This document shows positions 46,606 to 56,302 of a stretch of DNA of 64,000 nt, one piece after another. Below the pieces are notes generated by a model. That model ran no database searches. It was not told where the DNA came from and saw only the letters and a program-made list of their open reading frames with translations. Every line of letters starts with the position of its first letter. The first letter of the stretch is position 1. This stretch comes from Adonisia turfae CCMR0081 (GTDB taxonomy: Bacteria > Cyanobacteriota > Cyanobacteriia > Phormidesmidales > Phormidesmidaceae), in the NCBI RefSeq assembly GCF_011009555.1, contig NZ_QXHD01000004.1, forward strand, positions 1,516,047-1,580,046. Reading direction: 5' to 3'. The position numbers and the translations under genes were made by a program.

Positions 46606-46790
46606 AATACCTACCCGTTTGTTGAAAACACTGATATACTTCCAAACAATTCACTTTGATGGTCGCAAAAGCCTAGGCGGGCTGTACGTTACAGCCGTAG
46701 TGCTTTAGTTGGCTCTATCGAGGAGCTAAGCTGCACCTCAATGTGGTTTAGCCTACACACTGAATTGTTGCATTTAAGGAAAACACAGTT

Positions 46791-47213
46791 ATGGTTAGTA
46801 ATCAGGCTCGCTCCCGTGCAGTGAATTCTGCCGGTAGTTTTATGAACGATTTTCGTGAGTTTTTGCTGCGTGGTAACGTTGTCGATTTAGCCGTGGCAGT
46901 TGTTATTGGTGGTGCTTTTGGTGCTGTCATCACCTCTTTTATTGAGGACATCATCACTCCTCTGTTATTGAGCCCTGCACTCAATAAGGCTGGCGTTGCC
47001 GATATTGCAGAGCTATCTGCCAATGGCGTCAAGTATGGTCTGTTCCTGTCGACCGTGATTAACTTTGTTGTAATTGCCTTTATTTTGTTCGTACTAATTC
47101 GTACATTTGAGCGTATGAAGCGTACTGAAGAAGTGGATGCTGGTCCTTCCACTGATGAAAAGCTAAACGATACGTTGGGTCGCCTCACTGGTTTCTTAGA
47201 GCAGCGGATGTAA
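46791..47213 (+). CDS. mscL: large-conductance mechanosensitive channel MscL
   Basis: A 140-residue MscL, a pentameric inner-membrane pore that opens under hypo-osmotic stress. The core starts at residue 18 (MNDFREFLLRGNVVDLAVAV), with TM1 at about 33-52 and TM2 at about 85-105 (TVINFVVIAFILFVLIR), and a charged C-terminal helix. A 17-residue N-terminal extension precedes the usual start. AAGGA lies before the ATG. It has its own terminator. Confidence 0.93.
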   Translation: MVSNQARSRAVNSAGSFMNDFREFLLRGNVVDLAVAVVIGGAFGAVITSFIEDIITPLLLSPALNKAGVADIAELSANGVKYGLFLSTVINFVVIAFILFVLIRTFERMKRTEEVDAGPSTDEKLNDTLGRLTGFLEQRM

Positions 47214-47264
47214 ACGTTGAGGCCTATTGACTGGATGGGTTTCATTTTGAATCAATGATTTCAG

Positions 47265-47304
47265 CAGTGAGTCGAGCACATTATTGCCTCGACTCGCTGT
47301 TTTT
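47265..47304 (+). terminator. terminator of mscL
   Basis: A 12-bp stem (CAGTGAGTCGAG/CTCGACTCGCTG, one G-T pair) is followed by five T, 51 bases after the mscL stop. Confidence 0.85.
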
Positions 47305-47405
47305 ATGTATCACTTACACCACCAGGCGATATTATATTCATCTCAATTGGTAACTGCTGTAGAAATATCAATATCGTTTAATTTCATGTATAGGAACTGC
47401 TAACT

Positions 47406-48260
47406 GTGGCTTCACCGACTGCAACACTTCTGATTTCTTGCCCCGATCAGCAAGGGCTTGTGGCTAAAATTGCAAACTTCATCTACGCCAATGGGGGCAA
47501 TGTTGTCCATGCTGATCAACATCGCGATGAGCCATCAGAACTTTTTTTGTCACGCATTGAATGGCAACTGGATGGATTTAATCTAAAACGTGATCTGATT
47601 GGAGCAGCCTTTGATTCCATTGCTAAACCTTTAGAGGCAAAATGGCAGCTCCACTTCTCTGATGAAGTCCCTCGCGTTGCCCTCTGGGTGAGTAAGCAGA
47701 ATCACTGTTTGTTAGACTTGCTTTGGCGATATCAAGCGGGAGAGATAGCAGCAGAGATTCCGCTGATTATCAGCAATCATGAAACATTACGGTCCATTGC
47801 TGAGCAGTTTAATATCGCTTTTTACCATATTCCAATTACTAAGGCGACTAAAGCTGAGCAAGAAGCAAAGCAGCTGGCATTGCTAAAAGAGCATTCCATT
47901 GATTTGGTCGTTCTGGCCAAGTACATGCAAATTCTGAGCCCTGATTTTATCGAGCAGTTTCCCAGGGTGATTAATATTCATCATTCGTTTTTACCCGCCT
48001 TTGTGGGGGCCAATCCCTATCATCGCGCCTATGATCGAGGCGTCAAAATCATTGGCGCGACGGGTCACTATGTCACCTCAGATTTAGATGCAGGGCCGAT
48101 TATTGAGCAGGATGTGGTGCATGTTAGCCATCGCGACCAGGTCAGTGATTTAATTCGTAAAGGTAAGGATTTAGAACGGGTGGTCCTAGCCCGTGCTGTG
48201 CGCCTGCATTTGCAAAACCGCGTACTGGTGTATGGCAATCGCACAGTGGTGTTTGCCTAA
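47406..48260 (+). CDS. purU: formyltetrahydrofolate deformylase PurU
   Basis: A 284-residue enzyme that hydrolyses 10-formyl-THF to THF and formate, balancing one-carbon pools. An ACT domain (residues about 5-80, LLISCPDQQGLVAKIANFIY) precedes the formyltransferase fold. IHHSFLPAFVGANPYHRAY and GATGHYVTSDLDAGPIIEQ hold the folate-site histidine and aspartate. It starts with GTG. Length and domain order are standard. It is convergent with the broken kinase gene. Confidence 0.93.
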   Translation: MASPTATLLISCPDQQGLVAKIANFIYANGGNVVHADQHRDEPSELFLSRIEWQLDGFNLKRDLIGAAFDSIAKPLEAKWQLHFSDEVPRVALWVSKQNHCLLDLLWRYQAGEIAAEIPLIISNHETLRSIAEQFNIAFYHIPITKATKAEQEAKQLALLKEHSIDLVVLAKYMQILSPDFIEQFPRVINIHHSFLPAFVGANPYHRAYDRGVKIIGATGHYVTSDLDAGPIIEQDVVHVSHRDQVSDLIRKGKDLERVVLARAVRLHLQNRVLVYGNRTVVFA

Positions 48261-48305
48261 CCGTTATCGCCTACAAATTAATCACATTTGTTCAATCACA
48301 TCTGT

Positions 48306-49244
48306 TCAAGTGGAGATTAGGCTAACGCCTAAATTATTGCTCAGTTCTTGAGCCAACCACTGGGATTCTCTTGTGGTTAAGCCTAAGGTCTTGCATTTAA
48401 GGTTATAAGAACGATGATTCGTGTGAATTTCAAGGATGTTTTTAGTTGTCTCTAGCCTTAAATGCAAGATATCTTCTCGCTGAGTCTGAAACAGAACTTT
48501 GCGCGATCGCATTAACAGTATAGTTTCTCGATAAATGATGAGATTGTCATCACTGAGACATATATGTAACTGACTCAGCAAACGATTCCTGGAGGGGGTA
48601 GGTAGTAGGACTATGCCTGTAAACCCTGCAATAGAGCTAACAACGACGGTGTTAAAAAACCAGAGAAAGCCTCCAAAAAGCCCCCCAAAAAAACCTATAG
48701 ATGAAAGAACAATCCATACAGCCACTGTTCCGACATAAGAGGAGATACTAAAGATGACTCCAAGAATCAGTAGATTTAACCATGAACCCACTTGTTTCCT
48801 TCGAAAACCATAGGGACGAATAACAGTATCTACGGTGCCGTCCCGCTGATTCACTAAAATGCGATTTTGATCAAAAGGGCGTTCAGATAAAGCGCTTAAA
48901 GTACCCTTTTCTAAAACCGTCTGTAAGCCAGTTAGGGCCTCTGTGGCTGAGGCAGGTCGCTGGCTGACATCAGGGTGTATCAACCAGCGCAACCACTGGC
49001 GTATGGGAGAACTGATATGTTTGGCTTTGCTCTCAAACTGGATGCGCATATTGTTTTGGGGTAAATCCGCAGGATGGCATCCTGTCATCAGAAAAATTAG
49101 TGTAGCTCCCAAACTGTATAAATCTGAAGCCGGTGTGGCCCGTCCACCAAACTGCTCGGGTGGCATATAGCCATAGGTGCCCACAATGGTTAACGTGCCA
49201 GATGGATTTAGAAACGGGACCTGGACAGAGCCAAAATCTACCAA
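48306..49244 (-). pseudogene. Ser/Thr protein kinase, N-terminal half lost at IS insertion
   Basis: The frame starts in the middle of a kinase at VDFGSV (the DFG magnesium site) and runs through GTYGYMPPEQF (activation and APE region), SDLYSLGATLIFLMTG and RPASATEAL. Two membrane helices follow near residues 165-215, with a cytosolic tail. The ATP-binding lobe and the catalytic loop HRD are absent. The break coincides with the left end of the IS5-type element, and no kinase sequence is found beyond its right end, so the missing part was deleted or moved. The apparent TTG start has no meaning. It was once a membrane-anchored cyanobacterial eukaryotic-type kinase. Confidence 0.85.
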
Positions 49245-49245
49245 A

Positions 49246-50501
49246 GGGCACCTCGATTAATTCAAAAATAGAGTCTCAATATGAGATCATGGTTACGGAT
49301 TAGGGTTGACAGGGAGACTTCTGATGGGACAACAAGGATTTTGGGATTTTGAGATCCGTCATCAAAAGCTGGAATCAAAAAAAGACCTGTTGACCTGCCT
49401 GGACGAGCTGATTCCGTGGGATGAGTTTCGACCGCTGTTAGAAAGCGTGTATGTCAAATCCCGTAAGCGTAAAGCAGGTCGTCGCCCGATAGATGTCATC
49501 CTCATGTTTAAGTTGTTAATCCTGCAACAGCTCTACAACATTGGTGACGATGAGCTGGAATACCAAGTGAATGACCGGTTGTCATTTATGCGATTTCTAC
49601 ATCTGGGCCTGGAAGATGCGGTGCCAGACGCGAAAACGGTGTGGTCATTTCGGGAGCGCTTACGCCAGGCCGAGTTAGTGGAAGGACTATTTGAGCAGTT
49701 TGGGGCCTATCTGAAGGCAACGGGCTACCAAGCCCAATGTGGTCAAATCGTCGATGCCACCTTAGTGCCAGTGCCTAAACAACGGAATAGTCGAGACGAT
49801 AATGCCGAGGTCAAAGCAGGCAAGGTGCCTGAGGATTGGCAGGACAAGCCTCATAAGCTATCCCAAAAGGATGTGGAGGCTCGTTGGACCAAAAAGAATG
49901 GCACGTCTCATTACGGGTATAAAAACCATATCAATCGGGATGCGGGGCATGGGTTTATTCGTCGGTATACGGTCACCGATGCCTCGGTTCATGATTCTCA
50001 GGTATTGGGTCAACTGCTAGATGCGGACAATTCTGATGATGAGATTTGGGCCGATAGCGCCTATCTCTCGATAGCGATTGTCACCGTGTTAGAGATGATG
50101 GGTTTTGAGAGCCATATTAACGAACGAGCCTATCGCAATCGCCCCCTAACAGAGGTGCAGATAGCGGACAATCGTGAGCGTTCAAAAACCCGGGCCAAGG
50201 TTGAACATGTATTTGGGTCGATGGTCAATGAGATGGGGGGCAAAGTTGTTCGCACCATTGGGTTAGCCAGGGCCAAAACCATGCTCGGCCTCAAAAACTT
50301 GACCTACAATCTCAAGCGGTATGTCTTCTGGCAAAAACAAGACATGGCTGAAGTATTTGCCTAAAGGATGGGATATTCAGCTCTAAAACGGACACAATGC
50401 ATGGGGGGTGTTTATTTCATATTCTGATTTCCAGAAACAAGGCTGGATAACAGTCTTATTTGAGACTCGATTCCTCAAAAAATCAATAAATAGAGGTGCC
50501 C
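49246..50501 (+). mobile_element. IS5-family insertion sequence
   Basis: A 1256-bp element. The ends are inverted repeats: left GGGCACCTCGATTAATT, right (minus strand) GGGCACCTCTATTTATT, with GAGTCTCAA repeated inside both ends. It is flanked by AAA on each side (49243-49245, 50502-50504), a probable 3-bp target duplication. It carries one transposase gene and a 137-bp non-coding right part. The element cuts the Ser/Thr kinase gene. Confidence 0.8.
49324..50364 (+). CDS. IS5-family DDE transposase
   Basis: A 346-residue transposase from the ATG at 49324, which has AGGGAG before it; an upstream TTG at 49306 is less likely. An N-terminal DUF772-type domain (RKAGRRPIDVILMFKLLILQ) is followed by the DDE domain. 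Catalytic acidic residues are probably in GQIVDATLVPVPKQ, DEIWADSAYLS and AKVEHVFGSM. The frame is full length without a stop, so the element may still be active. Confidence 0.9.
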   Translation: MGQQGFWDFEIRHQKLESKKDLLTCLDELIPWDEFRPLLESVYVKSRKRKAGRRPIDVILMFKLLILQQLYNIGDDELEYQVNDRLSFMRFLHLGLEDAVPDAKTVWSFRERLRQAELVEGLFEQFGAYLKATGYQAQCGQIVDATLVPVPKQRNSRDDNAEVKAGKVPEDWQDKPHKLSQKDVEARWTKKNGTSHYGYKNHINRDAGHGFIRRYTVTDASVHDSQVLGQLLDADNSDDEIWADSAYLSIAIVTVLEMMGFESHINERAYRNRPLTEVQIADNRERSKTRAKVEHVFGSMVNEMGGKVVRTIGLARAKTMLGLKNLTYNLKRYVFWQKQDMAEVFA

Positions 50502-50502
50502 A

Positions 50503-50652
50503 AAAGCTAGTAGACCAAGTCAGAGCTCAGATTCACTTAAAGCATAACTCCAATCGCGCTGATTTACTGTCGATGCCAGCGAACTTTTCTATCTGGTTGA
50601 TCAACCACCGTAATCCCCATTGCAGTCAGCCGGTCGCGAATATCATCTGCCA
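50503..50652 (-). repeat. degenerate copy of the cysS 3'-end repeat (copy A)
   Basis: About 150 bp directly after the IS right end match 59170-59320, including a shared flank (CCAAGTCAGAG, AGATTCACTTAAA) and the last part of cysS read on the minus strand. Many differences and small shifts make it non-coding. See the copies at 59170-59428 and 62293-62496. Confidence 0.7.
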
Positions 50653-50720
50653 TTCAAAATCGCGTTGCTAACGGACCGGTGGTAGATATGGCGAGCAGCG
50701 AACTCACTCCTTCCCGATTT

Positions 50721-51113
50721 CTAGCTAGTAATTATTAGCTCTCTGTATCCAGTGAGTGGATCAATCTCCCGCTTAAAAATAGCGTTAGGCACAATCCCCA
50801 AGATTATCTCTGCTGTCGTATAAATGTTCGAGCCATCCATCAAATGACCACCGATGACCTGGCCTTCACTATCTGATACGGCAATGTGTAAGTGAACACC
50901 ATATTGCGAGAGTGTACCTTCTAGCGACACTATCTCTAATGGTTGTTCAAAAACTGTTCCTTCTGGTTGATTGGCAAATCGGATCGCTGCCTTGCGTAAA
51001 CTACCCACACAACTCAGCATATAAGCGGCATCTATTTTTTGGTCAATACAGTATCTCAACAAAGATTGTTTGAGATCTTCTCCAGGCTTAAGACGAATAG
51101 CAATCACGTCCAC
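50721..51113 (-). CDS. PPC/DUF296 domain protein
   Basis: A 130-residue single-domain protein of the plants-and-prokaryotes-conserved (PPC, DUF296) family. It shows VIAIRLKPGEDLKQSL, SCVGSLRKAAIRFANQ, EIVSLEGTLS and the conserved HLHIAVSDSEGQVIGGHL. The histidines and the GGHL stretch match the putative metal or ligand pocket of the trimeric fold. In plants the domain accompanies AT-hooks; the bacterial stand-alone form has no settled function. It ends 68 bp from coaR in the same direction. Confidence 0.85.
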   Translation of the reverse strand: MDVIAIRLKPGEDLKQSLLRYCIDQKIDAAYMLSCVGSLRKAAIRFANQPEGTVFEQPLEIVSLEGTLSQYGVHLHIAVSDSEGQVIGGHLMDGSNIYTTAEIILGIVPNAIFKREIDPLTGYRELIITS

Positions 51114-51180
51114 ATCTTTTTTCCACGGGTATAGCGCTTACAAAGTCTAACAACTTAATGGATTGCTGCAACCTGCTGAT

Positions 51181-52293
51181 CTAAGGACGGGTGAGGTAAC
51201 AGTGGCAATCAGGTTTTTCTATCAGGGTTTCCACTAGTGCATTCAGGGTAACTGCCGCCAAAAGACCACCTCCCAAACTGCCTTGAATGGTGATGTAAGG
51301 CACTGGTAGCGACATCAACTGGCGCTTGGCTGCAGGAGCATGACCAAAGCCGATGGGCATCCCAATCACAAGAGCGGGTTGAAGTTTTCCCTGGTCAATC
51401 CACTGGCAGGCAGCTAGCAAGACCGAAGGGGCATACCCCACAACTAGCACACAGCCTGCCGGAACCTCCTGCAACCGTTGCTGCCAGAGATTATCTCGCC
51501 AAAATGCTTGCTCGGCATCAGCGGCTCCGGCGATGTGGGGGTCATCAATCAGCGTTGTCACGGGATTTCCTAGATGGGCTAGCCGTGTCTGATCCAGGGT
51601 AGCAGCAACAGCGGGGACATCCACGACAACTGAACAGCCTGCTTTGAGGGCAGTACGGGCAGCAGCGACAGCCTTGTGACCGAGGCGCACAAAACTGACC
51701 AGACTGACATCGCCGCAGGCCAACACCAATTGATGCAACAGGTGAACCGTAATTTCAGAGTAGTGAGATAAATCGGGCAGTAACAGCTTCAACGACTCCT
51801 GAAATTGCTCCGGGTGTGTGGTGACTTCGGTATCAAAATGACTCCAGATCTGATCCAGTTGCCCCAATCCGGCTTGGACATCGACATCCAATTGCTTCAG
51901 CTGCGATAGCGCTTCTGCCTGGGCGATCTGACAGTTGCGATCGCGCCCCAACAGACCTTCTAGTGCAGCTGCTGTTTGGCGGAGCTGGGTCATCTGTTGT
52001 ATGACCGTATGGTATTGCTGCTGTAGCTGGATGATCAATGTAGTATCCAGGGTGGCTTCAGGGTGGCTGTCTAAAAGCTGGCGAATGTGAGACAACTGAA
52101 ACCCCTGCTGCTTCAGTGCCATTACCCGCCGCAACCGTTGCACATCCTGCTGGGTATACAGCCGGTAGTTACCTTCAGACCGCTGGGGCTGAGGCAGTAA
52201 GCCAAGGGTATGGTAGTGCCGTACCATGCGCGGGGTGACGCCACTCCCCACGGCATCCGTCAGTTCTTTAATAGTCAGATGGTCTGTCTTCAT
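51181..52293 (-). CDS. coaR: cobalt-responsive MerR-type regulator CoaR
   Basis: A 370-residue fusion. Residues 1-75 are a MerR winged helix (GVTPRMVRHYHTLGLLPQP), followed by a coiled coil (about 80-150). The C-terminal 200 residues are a precorrin-8X isomerase-like domain (CbiC/CobH). Its last residues include Cys363-His364-Cys365, the cobalt-sensing motif described for Synechocystis CoaR, which has the same architecture. It activates the divergent cobalt exporter gene when cobalt is high; the isomerase-like part may sense tetrapyrrole. The operator lies between the genes. Confidence 0.93.
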   Translation of the reverse strand: MKTDHLTIKELTDAVGSGVTPRMVRHYHTLGLLPQPQRSEGNYRLYTQQDVQRLRRVMALKQQGFQLSHIRQLLDSHPEATLDTTLIIQLQQQYHTVIQQMTQLRQTAAALEGLLGRDRNCQIAQAEALSQLKQLDVDVQAGLGQLDQIWSHFDTEVTTHPEQFQESLKLLLPDLSHYSEITVHLLHQLVLACGDVSLVSFVRLGHKAVAAARTALKAGCSVVVDVPAVAATLDQTRLAHLGNPVTTLIDDPHIAGAADAEQAFWRDNLWQQRLQEVPAGCVLVVGYAPSVLLAACQWIDQGKLQPALVIGMPIGFGHAPAAKRQLMSLPVPYITIQGSLGGGLLAAVTLNALVETLIEKPDCHCYLTRP

Positions 52294-52310
52294 TCACTGA
52301 GTTTACAGTA

Positions 52311-52345
52311 ACCTTGACATTGACACTAATGTCAAGGTTTATGCT
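52311..52345 (+). promoter_or_regulatory. CoaR operator and coaT promoter with 20-bp spacer
   Basis: An inverted repeat with 11-bp perfect arms (ACCTTGACATT 52311-52321, AATGTCAAGGT 52328-52338) lies between -35 TTGACA (52314-52319) and -10 TATGCT (52340-52345). The 20-bp spacer, longer than the normal 17, is the hallmark of MerR-activated promoters, where the activator twists the DNA. It sits in the coaR-coaT intergenic space. Confidence 0.85.
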
Positions 52346-52376
52346 GGCGGATAGTTTTTATTGGACAGATCAGATT

Positions 52377-54317
52377 ATGGCTGCCAGAGCCCTTGCATCA
52401 CCCCGTCTCTCGACTTTATTTAAGGATGTATTCAAGCACCATCCCGAGGCCGTCGCTGCGATCACCTGCGCCATCCTGGTATTGCTGGGCTGGCAGTCCC
52501 TCAATTTTGGCTGGGTGGGAGGAGGCCTTTTGATCCTGACGGTAGCTTACGTTATTGGCGGTTTGGACAGCGCCCGTGACGGTATTACAACTCTGTTACA
52601 AGAGAAAGAGCTGGATGTTGATTTGCTGATGATCGTGGCGGCGCTGGGCGCTGCCAGTTTGGGGCTATGGCAGCAGGAATACTACCTGATCGTCGATGGA
52701 GGCGTCCTGATCTTGATCTTTGCCATTAGTGGGGCTTTAGAAGGCTACGCCATGCAGCACACCGAGCGCAGTATCCAGGGGCTGATGAGCTTAACAACAG
52801 ATACCGCCCGACTTCTGAACCACGGGCAGGAGCGCACTGTCCCCATTGCCCGTCTTAAGGTAGGCGATCTCATTTTGGTCAAGCCGGGAGAGCTGGTGCC
52901 CACCGATGGTGTAGTGGTAGACGGCGCGAGTATCCTCAACCAGGCTTCGATTACGGGAGAGTCTGTGCCCGTAGAGAAAACCATTGGGGATGAAGTCTTT
53001 GCGGGTACGCTGAATGGCCATGGGGCACTGCGGATCAAGCTGCATCAACCGCCGGAAAGCAGCTTAATTCAGCGGGTAATCCGGCTGGTGCAGCAGGCCC
53101 AGACAGAAGCACCTCCCTCTCAGCAATTTATCGAGCGGTTTGAGCGGGGCTACGCCAAAGTGATTGTTATTACCGGAATACTACTAGGCATACTACCCCC
53201 TTTCCTGCTGGGATGGACCTGGGAAGAAACGATTTATCGAGCGCTGATTTTTCTGGTGGTGGCCTCCCCCTGTGCCCTGATGGCCTCGATTATGCCCACA
53301 TTGCTATCGGGCATTGCCAACGGAGCCCGTCGAGGCATTTTGTTCAAGAACGGGGCACAGTTAGAGCAGATTGGACGTGTGCGTGCGATCGCATTTGATA
53401 AAACCGGCACTCTGACCACAGGCCATCTGCAGGTTGTGAACATGGTAGCGGCTCAGCCCGACTCAAACCAGCTCCTACAGGTAGCAGCCGCGCTGGAGAG
53501 TCTGTCGGAACATCCCATTGGGGACGCCATTGTGCAGGCAGCCCGCCAGCAAAATCTCACCTGGGCAACAGCCACCAATGCTCAGGCCCAGGCTGGACAG
53601 GGCCTCACCGCCAATCTGGAGGGTCAGAGTACCGTAGTCGGTAAAGCGGTCTTTGTTCGCACACAGGTAAAGACCATTTCTCCCCATTGGCTGGAGCAAA
53701 GCCAGCAGTGGGAATCAGAGGGTAAAACAGTGGTCTGGGTTGCCCAAGCGGGAGAACTGTTGGGACTGATTGCCGTAGCTGACATCGTTCGACCTGCCGC
53801 TGCCCAGGCTGTGGCCCGCCTCAAACAATTGGGTATAGAGCATGTGGTCATGCTGACGGGGGACAATCTCCGCACCGCCAGCAGCATCGCAGAGCATGTG
53901 GGTGTGGATCAGGTTTACGCAGAACTGTTACCCGAAGATAAAGTCGAGGTGATTCGTAAACTTCAGCAGCAGTATCAGAGCGTTGCCATGGTTGGAGATG
54001 GCATCAATGATGCCCCAGCCCTGGCCCAGGCCACCGTTGGCATTGCCATGGGGGCGGCGGGTAGCGATGTGGCGCTGGAAACCGCTGATATTGTGTTGAT
54101 GGGCGATCGCCTGGAGCGATTAGAACATGCGATTCATTTAGGTCGTCGCGCCCAGAGCATCGTGAAGCAAAATATTGTCTTTGCCCTGAGTTTTGTCGTG
54201 ATTTTGTTAATCCTGAATTTTGCAGGCAATATCACGCTGCCGTTTGGGGTGTTAGGCCATGAAGGCTCCACAGTGCTTGTCACATTAAGTGGATTGCGAT
54301 TGTTGATAAATAGATAA
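52377..54317 (+). CDS. coaT: cobalt-exporting P-type ATPase CoaT
   Basis: A P1B-4 type metal ATPase of 646 residues from ATG 52377. The frame is open back to 52314, but that start lies inside the promoter, so the internal ATG is needed. The metal-site motif is SPC (VVASPCALM), and the C-terminal HEGSTVLVTLSGLRLL matches the HEG(G/S)T site, both typical of cobalt exporters. Also seen are SITGES, AFDKTGTLTTG and GDGINDAPALAQA. No N-terminal metal-binding domain is present. It is expected to pump Co(II) out under CoaR control. Confidence 0.92.
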   Translation: MAARALASPRLSTLFKDVFKHHPEAVAAITCAILVLLGWQSLNFGWVGGGLLILTVAYVIGGLDSARDGITTLLQEKELDVDLLMIVAALGAASLGLWQQEYYLIVDGGVLILIFAISGALEGYAMQHTERSIQGLMSLTTDTARLLNHGQERTVPIARLKVGDLILVKPGELVPTDGVVVDGASILNQASITGESVPVEKTIGDEVFAGTLNGHGALRIKLHQPPESSLIQRVIRLVQQAQTEAPPSQQFIERFERGYAKVIVITGILLGILPPFLLGWTWEETIYRALIFLVVASPCALMASIMPTLLSGIANGARRGILFKNGAQLEQIGRVRAIAFDKTGTLTTGHLQVVNMVAAQPDSNQLLQVAAALESLSEHPIGDAIVQAARQQNLTWATATNAQAQAGQGLTANLEGQSTVVGKAVFVRTQVKTISPHWLEQSQQWESEGKTVVWVAQAGELLGLIAVADIVRPAAAQAVARLKQLGIEHVVMLTGDNLRTASSIAEHVGVDQVYAELLPEDKVEVIRKLQQQYQSVAMVGDGINDAPALAQATVGIAMGAAGSDVALETADIVLMGDRLERLEHAIHLGRRAQSIVKQNIVFALSFVVILLILNFAGNITLPFGVLGHEGSTVLVTLSGLRLLINR

Positions 54318-54365
54318 GGGATGCGCGGGAAAATAATCTACCTGTTGAGAGGCTTGGTGACAATT

Positions 54366-54466
54366 GGTTCCCCTTCGTAAGGGGAACCGTCAGGGAGGGG
54401 TTTTCGATACTAGCGCTGTTGGTCGAAACCCCTCCGCCTACGGCGCCTCCCCTTCGTAAGGGGAGG
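54366..54466. repeat. cluster of three hairpin repeats after coaT
   Basis: Three stem-loops lie in tandem: GGTTCCCC/GGGGAACC (54366-54388), GGAGGGG(TTTT)CGA against TCGAAACCCCTCC (54394-54435) and CCTCCCC/GGGGAGG (54446-54466). The first and last share the loop TTCGTAA. G/C-rich units of this look are common dispersed repeats in cyanobacteria. They lie between the convergent coaT and selO genes and may end both transcripts. Confidence 0.6.
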
Positions 54467-54589
54467 AAATCCTACAACACAATTTCAAACGGGTATTCTA
54501 TTTATTGGCAGATCCCTAAGACGCTGGAGCATCCGCGACTCTGCAAGTACGATATGACGCTCATGCGCTGATCGACAGCCCGCGCGTCA

Positions 54590-56302
54590 TCAAGATGAAC
54601 AACTATAGTGCGACACGCCACCAACGTCAGAAAACGCGCTAGGTCTTAGATGATAGTATTTATCTTCTACCTCTTGTGATTGCTCATCATAGGGATAGCT
54701 AAGGACTTCTTGCAACTCTTTAACTAACGTGTAGTCACCCTGCATGGCTTGTTGATAGGCAGGAACAATCAACCACTCTCGCCATGTGTACTTTGGATTA
54801 ATCTGTTTCATCTTCGTGGATATCTCAGCCAAATTGCCATCGTTAATGAGGTCGCGCCAGCTTTTTAGCCAAGATTGCCATTGTTCATCAAATTGTTGTG
54901 ACGTTTTACCATAGAAGCTCTTTTTCAACGCTGAGACATCGTCTGGTATATGGGATAACTCGCGGAAGAAAATGGTGTAATCCACATCTGAGTGGGTCAT
55001 TAGCTGCATTAATGTCTGAAACAGCTCTGGGTTAAATTCAGTTAAGCCAAGTTTGGCCGCCCACATTGTTTGGAGTTGTTGTTGCATGGCTTCTGCAAAG
55101 CCACGGCCTACTTGGTCAAACTGTTCTAACGCGTCAGCATCGCCCGCCAGTAAAGGTCTCACAGTTTTCCAAAACATGTAATAATTCGCTTCTGCTGCGT
55201 TCGGCTGATTGATGAATGCAAAGTGTTCGCCGCCACCAGTCCAGGGTTGAAACCAAGGGTCAAAAATTTCGCAAAACCCAAAGGGGCCATAGTCGAGGGT
55301 AAAGCCACCAGCGGCGCAGTTGTCACTATTAAAATTACCCTGGCAATAACCCACACGTAGCCAATGGGTCACCAGTGACGTCAGACGCTGGCGAAATAGC
55401 TTAGCTAACTCAACTAATTGATCTGCAAACCCAAGAGTTTGATTAATGTCGCTTTTGTATTCTCGCTCAATTAAATGGGACACTACCATGCGCAACTCTT
55501 CTGATGCTTTTGGATGGGCATTGCTGCGATCGCGACGAGCAAATAACTCCAGCTGACCAACGCGCAAAAAAGATGGTGCAACGCGAGTTGAAATGGCTAC
55601 CGGATTGTCCACCAAAACATCAGGCTCAAGCGAGCAGGAGTCTTGGGAATACCAAGGCCGGGTAACGGTCTCAGATTTAGAAACATACAGTGTCAAGGAG
55701 CGCGATGTGGGCACACCTAACGCGTGCATGTATTCTTGCGCTAGAAACTCACGCACACTTGACCGTAGTACTGCGCGCCCGTCGGCACCACGGCAATAAG
55801 GTGTTGGGCCACCCCCTTTCAATTGCATTTCCCAACGCTGGCCATTGATGATTCCTTCAAATATAGATATTGCTCGACCATCACCATAACCATTACCCGT
55901 ACCGAATGGACAATTTTGGATATATTCGGTGCCATAAATCGACAGTGCATACCCTGTCGCCCAACCCACATGACGCATCGGCTCATGGGCGACAGAGAGA
56001 TCACCAGAAAATAATTGCCGAAATTTTGCATCCAGCGCCAGCTGATCGCTCAACCCAAGTTCTTTAAAAAAGGTGCTGCTGTGGGCTACATATTCGGGTT
56101 CTGCAAGCGGCATGGGTGCCACAGGTACAAAATGACCTGAAAAAACCTGGCGGGCACGGTGATCATCCCCATCGACCGTGGCATCAGGATCGGCATTTAG
56201 GGTATCCATCAGGGAATAGTCTGCTAATTGCACAAACTCGTCGAAGGTGGTTACGCAGGGCTCAGCAGAAGCCTCTGCTGAGGGTGTAGATGGATATGAC
56301 AT
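54590..56302 (-). CDS. selO: SelO-family protein adenylyltransferase
   Basis: A 570-residue pseudokinase-fold enzyme that transfers AMP from ATP to protein hydroxyls (SelO/YdiU, formerly UPF0061). Signatures are [58 protein letters not shown] and [20 protein letters not shown] (metal site). It ends in SCSS, with cysteine where animal SELENOO has selenocysteine three residues from the end. Its length is somewhat above that of the E. coli protein. Linked to redox stress in other bacteria. It stands alone here. Confidence 0.92.
   Translation of the reverse strand: MSYPSTPSAEASAEPCVTTFDEFVQLADYSLMDTLNADPDATVDGDDHRARQVFSGHFVPVAPMPLAEPEYVAHSSTFFKELGLSDQLALDAKFRQLFSGDLSVAHEPMRHVGWATGYALSIYGTEYIQNCPFGTGNGYGDGRAISIFEGIINGQRWEMQLKGGGPTPYCRGADGRAVLRSSVREFLAQEYMHALGVPTSRSLTLYVSKSETVTRPWYSQDSCSLEPDVLVDNPVAISTRVAPSFLRVGQLELFARRDRSNAHPKASEELRMVVSHLIEREYKSDINQTLGFADQLVELAKLFRQRLTSLVTHWLRVGYCQGNFNSDNCAAGGFTLDYGPFGFCEIFDPWFQPWTGGGEHFAFINQPNAAEANYYMFWKTVRPLLAGDADALEQFDQVGRGFAEAMQQQLQTMWAAKLGLTEFNPELFQTLMQLMTHSDVDYTIFFRELSHIPDDVSALKKSFYGKTSQQFDEQWQSWLKSWRDLINDGNLAEISTKMKQINPKYTWREWLIVPAYQQAMQGDYTLVKELQEVLSYPYDEQSQEVEDKYYHLRPSAFSDVGGVSHYSCSS

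Noticed and set aside
46680-46696. Hairpin GGCTGTA/TACAGCC before mscL
   Set aside because: Short stem with no U run; not enough to call a terminator or riboswitch.
50408-50671. Plus-strand frame of 87 codons after the transposase
   Set aside because: It spans the IS right end and the decayed cysS repeat; its residues show no family pattern, so it is chance.
52314-52376. Upstream TTG start for coaT
   Set aside because: It lies inside the -35 box and operator; transcription must start further downstream, so it cannot be translated.
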